A stretch of 39,205 bases of DNA from a virus, in IMG/VR virus record IMGVR_UViG_3300010430_000194, positions 1-39,205 of that record; one strand, 5' to 3'. The notes below the pieces were generated by a model. The model was not told the DNA's origin and made no database searches. It saw only the letters and a program-made list of their open reading frames with translations. The position numbers and the translations under genes were made by a program. This document shows positions 20,978-27,845 of the stretch, one piece after another; the stretch's first letter is position 1, and every line of letters starts with the position of its first letter.

Positions 20978-21768
20978 TAGTACAGGTACTCCAGGTTCAC
21001 ATAAAACTTCTTGGCACTACCTTCGTTGTTCTTGTAGTAAAGCCTCACGGTCTGATAGGGATCGAGATGGCTCGAGCCACTTTTATTCTTCCCTACTTCC
21101 CATGCTGCAGCCGGGCCAATGTAAACAAAGTCCAGAAGTCTTGCTTCAAACTTAACGACACTTGAAGCTCCCTGATCTGCTACCAGTCCATTTTCAAATG
21201 TGACAGTAAGGTTATCAACATCAATCGATTCGATTCTCTGATATTCTTCCGTTCCAATTTTAAGGAAGCCACCTACAAAAGCATTATCGACAACGGTTTG
21301 ACTGACATCGATAGTCTTATCACCAATTACATGAGCAGATGTAGTAACACCAATAACAGTATCTGGTGAACCAATTGCTGCAAGTTGATCCCCTTCATGG
21401 ATTGCAGCTGTTGAATAATCTGCAGCAAGTAGTGATACAGGGTGTGGAAAATGAATGTCTATATAGTGATCACTTCCTGCAGGTACGTCTAAGAAGCATC
21501 CCTTCTTCTGGTAGTGACCACCTGTAGGGATATGCTCTTCCTTAATAACAAGAGAGATTGGTGCGTTAGCAATATCTTTAAAGTTGTCATTAAAATCGAC
21601 CAGATCTGGATTACCAGGATCGTCTGTGTAAATGTCATGAAAATAAATAATAGGCCCATCTGCAGCGAACACAAAATACCTGTCGCCGTAATCGAGATAC
21701 TGGATAAAGAGATCTTTTGTTTCAACGAGAGACTTAAACTGAGTCCATCCTGCTATATTAAGTTGCAC
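20977..21768 (-). CDS. Hypothetical structural protein, 263 residues
   Basis: Beta-rich throughout, with strands such as DRYFVFAADGPIIYFHDIYT, HYIDIHFPHPVSLLAADYS and TVRLYYKNNEGSAKKFYVNL; no catalytic motif. Composition and position among small late genes favour a virion or fibre-associated component. It overlaps the upstream gene by 11 bp. Confidence 0.55.
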   Translation of the reverse strand: MQLNIAGWTQFKSLVETKDLFIQYLDYGDRYFVFAADGPIIYFHDIYTDDPGNPDLVDFNDNFKDIANAPISLVIKEEHIPTGGHYQKKGCFLDVPAGSDHYIDIHFPHPVSLLAADYSTAAIHEGDQLAAIGSPDTVIGVTTSAHVIGDKTIDVSQTVVDNAFVGGFLKIGTEEYQRIESIDVDNLTVTFENGLVADQGASSVVKFEARLLDFVYIGPAAAWEVGKNKSGSSHLDPYQTVRLYYKNNEGSAKKFYVNLEYLY

Positions 21769-22213
21769 TTACCTTCTCCCTATAAATAATAACAGCAGCC
21801 TTTCTAGCCAAGTTACTTGCATTGGCAAGAGCTTTAATCTCAAAGCTTGTTAAAAATTGAGCCGCAGCACCACTAAAATCAACAATTATTGACTGGTTGT
21901 TGTTTCCCATTCGTATTGGAAAAGGCCCAACACCACTATAGGAGGATAGATCGTATTCATTGTTACTATTAAGATCTGTAAGGTTAATATTTAATACCTC
22001 AATTCCATCAACCTCTAAGATTACATCAACATTTTGCTTTGAAAAATTTATTGTAAAAGCCTGAATACTACCTTCACCAGCAAATTGAAAAATACTTGTT
22101 GGAACGACCTGATCTATAAGCTGATTGGTCGTTGTATTTTCAACGCGAGGCTCAAAGGCTGTTGTATCAAGTGCTGACTCTGGCTGTCTTGCGCCATCAA
22201 AAAACCACGGCAT
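21758..22213 (-). CDS. Hypothetical structural protein, 151 residues
   Basis: It starts MPWFFDGARQPESALDTTAF, is beta-rich in the middle (VDVILEVDGIEVLNINLTD, FPIRMGNNNQSIIVDFSG) and has a short helical end. The start shares one base with the preceding stop. The fold pattern resembles small phage decoration or tail-accessory proteins; no named family. Confidence 0.55.
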   Translation of the reverse strand: MPWFFDGARQPESALDTTAFEPRVENTTTNQLIDQVVPTSIFQFAGEGSIQAFTINFSKQNVDVILEVDGIEVLNINLTDLNSNNEYDLSSYSGVGPFPIRMGNNNQSIIVDFSGAAAQFLTSFEIKALANASNLARKAAVIIYREKVSAT

Positions 22214-22575
22214 TAGATCCTCTCAAACTCATAAAAGCCCTCAACTTCAACTGAGGGGGTTCCGTTATTAGTAATCATTACCTTGAACTCAGTGCCATCT
22301 CTATAGTGCATCTGAGGCTCATTAGGTTCAAAGACAAAAGAGGAGTCATTCTGTGTATTAGCAGACTCTCTTTCTACCTCTAAACCACCGGGGAAAACGA
22401 GACTTAAAGAAACATTCTGGTTAATAGTTCCATCGGCTTTCAGGTAAATACCAACAAGTCTGAAGTCAGATCCTATTGCAGATGTAAGAGAGAAAGGGCC
22501 ACTGGATAAGTCCTGTGCGGCTATTGCCACCCGTTCAATTACTACCTGCTTATCAAGTTCATCGACAAATCCCAT
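22213..22575 (-). CDS. Hypothetical structural protein, 120 residues
   Basis: Jelly-roll-like beta pattern (FRLVGIYLKADGTINQNVSL, GTEFKVMITNNGTPSVEVEG), common in phage decoration/fibre-accessory proteins. It overlaps both neighbours by one base. No catalytic residues seen. Confidence 0.55.
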   Translation of the reverse strand: MGFVDELDKQVVIERVAIAAQDLSSGPFSLTSAIGSDFRLVGIYLKADGTINQNVSLSLVFPGGLEVERESANTQNDSSFVFEPNEPQMHYRDGTEFKVMITNNGTPSVEVEGFYEFERI

Positions 22576-22769
22576 TATGCACCGTGAGGGTTAGTTGGAG
22601 GACAATTGCCTGTGCAATGTTTGTGGGGTGAGCATTGCTTTGCTTCCTTGAGGTTTTCTTCCATACGTCCAAGTTTGGCATTAATGTCATTTAATAAAAG
22701 ACACATCGCTTTAAGCATACTTCTCTCATCATTCCAATCTGGATTGAGCTCTGTTCTATTGTCTTCCAT
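22575..22769 (-). CDS. Small hypothetical protein with Cys/His-rich end
   Basis: 64 residues from ATG 22769, with AAGGAG just upstream; an earlier in-frame ATG (22814) would read through the terminator hairpin and is rejected. A helix (MLKAMCLLLNDINAKLGRME) precedes a Cys/His-rich tail (CSPHKHCTGNCPP) that could bind a metal. Confidence 0.55.
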   Translation of the reverse strand: MEDNRTELNPDWNDERSMLKAMCLLLNDINAKLGRMEENLKEAKQCSPHKHCTGNCPPTNPHGA

Positions 22770-22783
22770 TCTTACTCCTTTAG

Positions 22784-22816
22784 AAATGCACCCACCGAGT
22801 AACAGTGGGTGCATTT
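22784..22816 (-). terminator. Perfect 12-bp hairpin, probable (bidirectional) terminator or mRNA-processing site
   Basis: AAATGCACCCAC (22784-22795) and GTGGGTGCATTT (22805-22816) are perfectly complementary around a 9-nt loop. It lies in the only real gap of this part of the late block, 7 bp beyond the stop at 22823 and just upstream of the next ribosome binding site. The T-tract is short on both strands, so partial termination or 3'-end protection is more likely than full termination. Confidence 0.6.
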
Positions 22817-22822
22817 ATTAAA

Positions 22823-23059
22823 TTATAACTGTCTTCCCTGAATCAGAGAATTAATGTCGTGAGTAGTTCCCCATCGACTGATCTTCTTGACCCTTACCTC
22901 ATCGCCGTTAGGAATGACAAGATCATCAAACTCAAAGACGACGTTAGGTTGCTGTCGTGAGATGAACTTTCTATCGACAAGGGTTTCAGTCGAAACACCA
23001 TCATACTGATAGACTTCAATCATAGCAGGTGCAGAAGCAGATGCGGTGACTTTAAGCAC
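22823..23059 (-). CDS. C-terminal part of a frameshift-split structural protein
   Basis: The frame is open from 23116 and has only a GTG (23059) with no good ribosome binding site. Its translation upstream of that GTG (TVTPVNHDVAAGAGGLKVL) is a sensible continuation of the gene at 23020-23748, followed by strands ASAPAMIEVYQYDGVSTETL and VVFEFDDLVIPNGDEVRVKK and the end THDINSLIQGRQL. This shape fits a beta-sandwich virion protein whose N-terminal part is encoded in the other frame. Likely translated only by a -1 shift from the upstream frame, or separated by an indel. Confidence 0.55.
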   Translation of the reverse strand: MLKVTASASAPAMIEVYQYDGVSTETLVDRKFISRQQPNVVFEFDDLVIPNGDEVRVKKISRWGTTHDINSLIQGRQL

Positions 23060-23748
23060 TTTAAGGCCACCCGCTCCAGCTGCGACATCATGATTGACAG
23101 GCGTAACAGTGATACATTAATATCGTCCTGCGCATCATTCACTGCAGTACCTGGCTCTGTAAAGGTAACATTAAGAGTGTCGGAGGTTGAAATGCTTGCA
23201 AGATCAACGAGCGCTTCGCCATCACCATTAATGTCAAGCCTATTAGCATCAGTAGCACCTACAACACGAGCAAGAAGCTTCCTGTCAGCTGTCATTCTTG
23301 CAACACCGACATTACCTTCAGTAACGGTTCCAGGAGTTGTCTCATCAACGAGAAAACCCGTAGCGTTCATGTTGTCAGTATCGACAGTAAATGCTGAGTT
23401 ATCAACGAAGATACTCTCAGGATTGGCTGTAATATTCCCGGCGATCCACAGAGCACCTTCAGAGTTTACTCTAAGCTGAGTATAGTCACCCTCTGCATCG
23501 GCAAGAGTCGAAAGAGCATCGTCTCTTACGGCTGCAACGGGGATCGTCTTATCGGTAGCTCCACCAGCATCGCCAAAAGCATACGGTGAAATGTCTGCCA
23601 CATAAGCGGCTACTTCTAGGCGGTCGTTACCATCAATTGCAATTGTCGCTCCTGCGTTATCGGTCAGATACACAGGAAACGCATTGGAGGACGACGGGGC
23701 GTTCTCATCGACAGAAACGGGGGTATGAGTTGAATTAATAAGTCCCAT
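23020..23748 (-). CDS. N-terminal part of a frameshift-split structural protein
   Basis: About 210 residues of repetitive beta sequence (DNAGATIAIDGNDRLEVAAY, ADAEGDYTQLRVNSEGALWI, SDTLNVTFTEPGTAVNDAQ) as in virion decoration or fibre proteins. After DDINV the frame turns into a Leu-rich stretch (SLLRLSIMMSQLERVALK) and stops at 23020, while the good continuation is in the -1 frame. A shift anywhere between 23116 and 23023 would produce one protein of about 308 residues. Two CTTAAAG sequences in register for -1 slippage lie in this overlap. Confidence 0.6.
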   Translation of the reverse strand: MGLINSTHTPVSVDENAPSSSNAFPVYLTDNAGATIAIDGNDRLEVAAYVADISPYAFGDAGGATDKTIPVAAVRDDALSTLADAEGDYTQLRVNSEGALWIAGNITANPESIFVDNSAFTVDTDNMNATGFLVDETTPGTVTEGNVGVARMTADRKLLARVVGATDANRLDINGDGEALVDLASISTSDTLNVTFTEPGTAVNDAQDDINVSLLRLSIMMSQLERVALKCLKSPHLLLHLL

Positions 23749-23768
23749 TTGTTTCTTTCCTTAAAATC

Positions 23769-24065
23769 TTAATCTTCATTGACATCGACATGTTCAATGC
23801 CAAGCCTATTTACTTCCTGCTCAACTTGTTCGAGCACTCTCAAATTGTCTTTTGCAACTTCAATCTTACATTTGAGATCATTTACTTCGGTAAACATAAT
23901 ATCATCAATACGAGTTTGTAGCTTTGATATTATTGATTTAAACTCTTGCTTCCTTGCAGTGATCCACATCGCTTGAATATGAGCAGGCTTACCTCTCATA
24001 TCTTCAATCTGCTTCTTAAAGCGATCTTTCAACTGTTCTTCACTAAGTTCGCTTACATGTCCCAT
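23769..24065 (-). CDS. Coiled-coil protein of unknown function
   Basis: 98 residues, highly helical: SEEQLKDRFKKQIEDMRG, then SKLQTRIDDIMFTEVNDLKC and NLRVLEQVEQEVNRL. Possibly an assembly chaperone or tail-accessory protein in the late block. No named family. Confidence 0.55.
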   Translation of the reverse strand: MGHVSELSEEQLKDRFKKQIEDMRGKPAHIQAMWITARKQEFKSIISKLQTRIDDIMFTEVNDLKCKIEVAKDNLRVLEQVEQEVNRLGIEHVDVNED

Positions 24066-24066
24066 A

Positions 24067-24417
24067 TTAAAACCCTAAAACAACTCCGCTAAACTCCGCC
24101 TGAGCAATATCAGTTCGGTGATGTAAAACCTTCACCTCTATTAATGTACTGGCAGGGTATTGAATATCAAGCCAAAAGCGCAACGTCTTCTCTGCCCCCA
24201 TGTATAATCTCTGGACTTGTACAGTATTAATGTACAAGCCAGCTTCTGCCATAACCTCACCACTTACAGTGATAAGTTTTATCCTGCGTGATTGTGCAAG
24301 ATTCACGCTTAAAAGCTGAGTCTCAACACCACCAACAACACCTTTAGTGTTATTGTCCAGTAGCTCATTGGGAGCGCCTGCAGCACCTCCCGCTGTAACA
24401 CTTTGCAGTACAGTCAC
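24067..24417 (-). CDS. Hypothetical structural protein, 116 residues
   Basis: A Gly/Ala-rich N terminus followed by jelly-roll-like strands (RRIKLITVSGEVMAEAGLYI, ASTLIEVKVLHHRTDI). A virion-accessory role is inferred from fold pattern and from its place directly after the lysis cassette. Confidence 0.5.
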   Translation of the reverse strand: MTVLQSVTAGGAAGAPNELLDNNTKGVVGGVETQLLSVNLAQSRRIKLITVSGEVMAEAGLYINTVQVQRLYMGAEKTLRFWLDIQYPASTLIEVKVLHHRTDIAQAEFSGVVLGF

Positions 24418-24422
24418 TCACC

Positions 24423-24725
24423 CTACCCTTTAAAGACAGTCCTGGCAGAGTCGGTTGGGGCATACTTCTTAACAACTTTATGCGACATGCCGACACTCAT
24501 ATAACTGTAGCCCAGGAAGTTTGCTAACATCTCAAGAAAATCAAGAGAAGATGAGAGCATGACAAGGATCTCATCAATAGCGGGATAGTCGGGCAGCACT
24601 GGTAGTATTTCATTAATGAAGCCAATCAACGCGCCAACAACAACAACCGCCGCGCCGATGAGGGTCTTCATCTTATCACCAGGAAGTAGCTTAAATAGCT
24701 TGTCTATATACCCTAAGAGTTTCAT
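24423..24725 (-). CDS. Holin-like small membrane protein
   Basis: 100 residues. A hydrophobic segment TLIGAAVVVVGALIGFINEI (about 21-40) and a second weaker one (LVMLSSSLDFLEMLANFLGY) sit between charged ends. Size, membrane segments and the position next to a muramidase and another membrane protein suggest a holin. Its ATG overlaps the previous stop (ATGA). Not a confident family match. Confidence 0.5.
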   Translation of the reverse strand: MKLLGYIDKLFKLLPGDKMKTLIGAAVVVVGALIGFINEILPVLPDYPAIDEILVMLSSSLDFLEMLANFLGYSYMSVGMSHKVVKKYAPTDSARTVFKG

Positions 24726-25036
24726 CAGTTCCTCCCTTTGTCTTCTAAAACATTAACTAGTCTTTCATCGAGCCGAACAAGGTATGCCTCGAAGCGTTGA
24801 AAGCGCTTGCTCATCTCATCCATACGAGTCTTAACCTCAGTGAGCTTACTTCCTCTTTCAAGCTCTTTCTTGACTAGTATGCGATTCATTTCTGTGTTGT
24901 TCTCTACCTGCATAACAACACCTCGAGCCACCCAGACAACGCCGAGGAATTGAATTGCCAGTGGTATTATGATTTTCCATAGCGACAAGCCCTTTATCCC
25001 CAGAGCTCCAGTGGCGAGTTCTAGCTTATCAGTCAT
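24725..25036 (-). CDS. Single-pass membrane protein with coiled coil (spanin- or holin-like)
   Basis: 103 residues from ATG 25036, with AGGTGAG upstream; GTG 25045 is an alternative. A transmembrane segment (WKIIIPLAIQFLGVVWVARG) is followed by a long periplasmic-type coiled coil (EMNRILVKKELERGSKLTE, RMDEMSKRFQRFEAYLVRLD). This is the topology of an inner-membrane spanin (Rz) or a lysis accessory protein. No overlapping Rz1-like lipoprotein was found here, so the call stays general. Confidence 0.5.
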   Translation of the reverse strand: MTDKLELATGALGIKGLSLWKIIIPLAIQFLGVVWVARGVVMQVENNTEMNRILVKKELERGSKLTEVKTRMDEMSKRFQRFEAYLVRLDERLVNVLEDKGRN

Positions 25037-26312
25037 TGCGCTCACCTGCTCTAAACACTTTCCAGCAAAGCACCTGCTTCTCAGAGAACACTGACTCTCG
25101 CATCGTTGCTCTTACAACTATCTTATTAGGGAAGTCCGATATAGCCTTATTGAGTCTCCAGTGCTGGCGAGGGCCATCTGCATCGGAGTTCGCCCATCCT
25201 GTGGGATGCAGTGGTTCCTTACCTCCGTAGGGCTTTATTACCTGAACTTTATTAAATTGAATATCATATTTTCCTGGTAGCAGCACGACTAATCCTCTGT
25301 GCTCGCTCTCTTTCCACAGGAACCCTCCGTTTCCATCCTGCGCTGAATAGACTTCAGTGCATCGCTTTGTGTTGTAGTCACCGAGTACGGGCTTATCTTT
25401 TTGCCTTTTCTGATCTGCAATTCGGATAAACTCGCTAACATCCCCAGGGGCGACGTGCGGCGTTCTCTCCTTTGGATTCGGACTGGTTCCTGAGTCACCT
25501 GTAATTCCCTGGTGGACTGAACACCAGTATCCAAGATAAGATGCTCGGTCTTTATAAGAGTCCGTCCACCTTTGCATATCCTGCGCTGTAATTCGATTAC
25601 TAATACCCTGCCTGCCATTCTTGTCTCGACAGAAATCGGGGTCGATCCCGTCCAGTGTAGCGATTGTACGTTCAGGTGGGTATGCTGAGCGCAGGCTGCG
25701 ACCATGGTACTCAACATAATAAGCACCGGCATCACCCTGATAATTCGTTCCCGGGACGGGATTGTGGACAATTTCCTTTTTATGCCATCCCGATTCTTTG
25801 GCCAGAACCACGAGCTTCTGAGCAGCGCAGCGAGAGAATTGAGATTCAAGACCAATTGCGAGCAGGCACCTGGTCTTCTCACTTCCTTTTTCATCACAGA
25901 ACCTCCTTATGTCCAGCATGCGTTTCTTGATTCTTGAAATAGTTCCACGCCTCCCTTTGCAAACTAGCTTATTGTAAGCGCTCACAGTGAGATCGTGTTC
26001 TAGTTCTTGAGAGTAGCAATTACCCTTTCTTCTGCACACTTCATTTGAAAGATAAAACTGGAGAGTATGATGCTTCTTACCAGAGGCGCTTATAAAGCGC
26101 TCAAGGCATTTTGTGGAATCCCCGAACGATCCGTAGAGTACGCCAAGATATGGGCGTGGAGAGCTGTCCACCATCCTTCTGATACGTTTGCATGGAAAGT
26201 CTTCGTGCATGGCTGCAAGAAAGGAAACTCCAATATCAGCATCAAAATTTTGCGAGTAAACTGTAAAAGGAAAAACAAAAAAAACAAACAGTATTCTAAT
26301 AAACCAAGACAT
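25029..26312 (-). CDS. Exported protein of unknown function in the lysis cassette
   Basis: 427 residues from ATG 26312 (GGGAG upstream). A signal peptide MSWFIRILFVFFVFPFTVYS (1-20) is followed by a Cys-rich periplasmic protein with at least 12 Cys. The central segment (LESQFSRCAAQKLVVLAKES, VPGTNYQGDAGAYYVEYHGR) hints at an envelope-active or carbohydrate-binding domain, but I cannot assign a family. It overlaps the muramidase gene by 17 bp and the membrane coiled-coil gene by 8 bp, tying it to lysis. Longer starts upstream lie inside the muramidase gene and are rejected. Confidence 0.6.
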   Translation of the reverse strand: MSWFIRILFVFFVFPFTVYSQNFDADIGVSFLAAMHEDFPCKRIRRMVDSSPRPYLGVLYGSFGDSTKCLERFISASGKKHHTLQFYLSNEVCRRKGNCYSQELEHDLTVSAYNKLVCKGRRGTISRIKKRMLDIRRFCDEKGSEKTRCLLAIGLESQFSRCAAQKLVVLAKESGWHKKEIVHNPVPGTNYQGDAGAYYVEYHGRSLRSAYPPERTIATLDGIDPDFCRDKNGRQGISNRITAQDMQRWTDSYKDRASYLGYWCSVHQGITGDSGTSPNPKERTPHVAPGDVSEFIRIADQKRQKDKPVLGDYNTKRCTEVYSAQDGNGGFLWKESEHRGLVVLLPGKYDIQFNKVQVIKPYGGKEPLHPTGWANSDADGPRQHWRLNKAISDFPNKIVVRATMRESVFSEKQVLCWKVFRAGERND

Positions 26313-26847
26313 TTTTATAGGCTCCCGTTTCCAGGTGAGAAAGAACCAGCTCATCGTATCGGCTGTTCTCGTGATTACGAATACCATTATACAGGGATAG
26401 TGCAGCTTTGTATTGGAGTATTTCAGATCCCTGTTTGATGTTTAAATCAAGACATTTCTTGAGATAGAGGCAACCATACTTAATGTTGATCTCCGGGTTG
26501 CAAGCCTCTATCATATAGTCACCCTTAAATCCCTGCACACGCAGAGTCTCCCCGAGCAACTGACAAAGCCCAAAAGATGTGGCCCTGTTCATTTTTTCAG
26601 TTATAAGTGTGGGCAATTGAGGTGGAACGTAGCCCGAAAGATCGTTCCGACCCCTCCATTCTATGAATTTTTTATAAAAGCCGAGTTCATATCTTTGCGC
26701 CCAAATATCTCCTCGTGATTCCTGAAAAATTAAAGCACTAAGAATATCGGGTCTCACTTTATATTCTTTGCAAAACTTATATATGAGGCTTGCTATCCAC
26801 TTCGGATCGTCTAACTTTTGTATCTTCTTTGAAAAGCAGAGCCTCAT
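26296..26847 (-). CDS. SLT-type lytic transglycosylase (endolysin)
   Basis: 183 residues from ATG 26847, with AAGGA upstream (GTG 26850 is an alternative). The transglycosylase SLT fold is visible: PDILSALIFQESRGDIWAQR with catalytic Glu near residue 43, then ATSFGLCQLLGETLRVQGF (the usual S-x-G-x-x-Q motif) and EINIKYGCLYLKKCLDL. It cleaves peptidoglycan glycan strands for lysis or as a virion-associated muralytic enzyme. No signal peptide, so export would need the holin. First gene of the lysis cassette. Confidence 0.85.
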   Translation of the reverse strand: MRLCFSKKIQKLDDPKWIASLIYKFCKEYKVRPDILSALIFQESRGDIWAQRYELGFYKKFIEWRGRNDLSGYVPPQLPTLITEKMNRATSFGLCQLLGETLRVQGFKGDYMIEACNPEINIKYGCLYLKKCLDLNIKQGSEILQYKAALSLYNGIRNHENSRYDELVLSHLETGAYKNVLVY

Positions 26848-26855
26848 CACAGTCC

Positions 26856-27338
26856 TTATAGGATAGACTGCATATTGTTTCCCTTGTACTTACTGTTAGT
26901 ACCAAGTGCTATGACATAACCGCCAACAGCACCAGCAACACCAGTAGTTACCTGAAGGGCCACATACGGCTTCCCTTGTGGGAGTTCGTCTGTGTCAACA
27001 CAGCATACATAGGTTCTATCTTCGTTGAGATCCGTTGAGAAGCCACTGTCTGCAATGTCAGCAAGGGCTTCATAAAGATCTACAGGAGAACTCTTTGTCT
27101 TGGCCATCTTAAAAGGGATAGCTTCAGCGTTTGTTCCTACATTATCTTCTGCAGCGAGAAGAGTGATGGTAGCCTGAGCGGCTGCAGCATCAGTACCATT
27201 ATAACGAAGTGCAAAGTCAAGTCTCTCATTGAGATGACCTTTTAAATATGTGCTTGCTGGATCGCCTGACATGATATCTGCGGATGGCCCGAGAACATGT
27301 ACTACGGGTTGAGTTTGAACGATAGTTTTTCCTGCCAT
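26856..27338 (-). CDS. Hypothetical structural protein, 160 residues
   Basis: Small, Ala/Thr/Gly-rich beta protein (DFALRYNGTDAAAAQATITL, ALQVTTGVAGAVGGYVIALG), the composition of abundant virion proteins. AGGAG precedes the start. No family recognised; placed between small tail-accessory genes and lysis. Confidence 0.5.
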   Translation of the reverse strand: MAGKTIVQTQPVVHVLGPSADIMSGDPASTYLKGHLNERLDFALRYNGTDAAAAQATITLLAAEDNVGTNAEAIPFKMAKTKSSPVDLYEALADIADSGFSTDLNEDRTYVCCVDTDELPQGKPYVALQVTTGVAGAVGGYVIALGTNSKYKGNNMQSIL

Positions 27339-27388
27339 GATGGCTCCTATTAAATAAAAAAAATCTTTAAGCCTAAGAACAAAAGTAC

Positions 27389-27622
27389 CTAAACTTTTAC
27401 TTCGAATCTTTTTATGAGCGCATCCTGCACTGCCGCTAATTGTTTTAGTGCAACACCATGAGCCGAAACAGACTCGTGGTTTCCGGGTACGTTCATATTT
27501 TCAAGGTATCCAAAGACGCTCCCCAGCGCAGTGACGAGCTGTTCAGGAGTTGCTCCTACAGGCTGCGCTTTTTTACGTGGGGTATTCTTTGCTTTAGTTT
27601 TACTTTTTCTCTTCGTTGTCAT
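27389..27622 (-). CDS. Small basic-N-terminus protein
   Basis: 77 residues; a Lys/Arg-rich start (TKRKSKTKAKNTPRKKAQPV) followed by two helices (ATPEQLVTALGSVFGYLENM, LKQLAAVQDALIKRFEV). Unknown function in the late operon. Confidence 0.55.
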   Translation of the reverse strand: MTTKRKSKTKAKNTPRKKAQPVGATPEQLVTALGSVFGYLENMNVPGNHESVSAHGVALKQLAAVQDALIKRFEVKV

Positions 27623-27630
27623 TGTTACTC

Positions 27631-27843
27631 CTATGTACTTGAAGACATATCAGGGTATGTGGACGCATTCACTGCGGCTTGCTCCCTGATATAGTTGTTT
27701 ACTATGTTTGTAAGGTAATCCTCAAGCACCTTTTCCGCCAGAGCGTGTGCTGTTAAATTATCCGGGTTTGGAAACTTAGCAATAATTGCAGCGTCACAAT
27801 CCGACTCCTTATCTGCATGTACTGTAATTGAAAGCGTTGCCAT
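27631..27843 (-). CDS. Small hypothetical protein
   Basis: 70 residues: one strand (ATLSITVHADKESDCDAAII) and a helix (HALAEKVLEDYLTNIVNNYI). It directly follows the S74 fibre gene (gap 2 bp), as small fibre-accessory proteins often do. No family recognised. Confidence 0.5.
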   Translation of the reverse strand: MATLSITVHADKESDCDAAIIAKFPNPDNLTAHALAEKVLEDYLTNIVNNYIREQAAVNASTYPDMSSST

Positions 27844-27845
27844 AT

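Noticed and set aside
22770-22814. Longer start for the small gene ending at 22575
   Set aside because: It would translate the left arm and loop of the perfect hairpin; ATG 22769 has AAGGAG at the right distance.
26313-26387. Longer start for the exported lysis-cassette protein
   Set aside because: It would extend into the muramidase gene and destroy the clear signal peptide that begins at ATG 26312.
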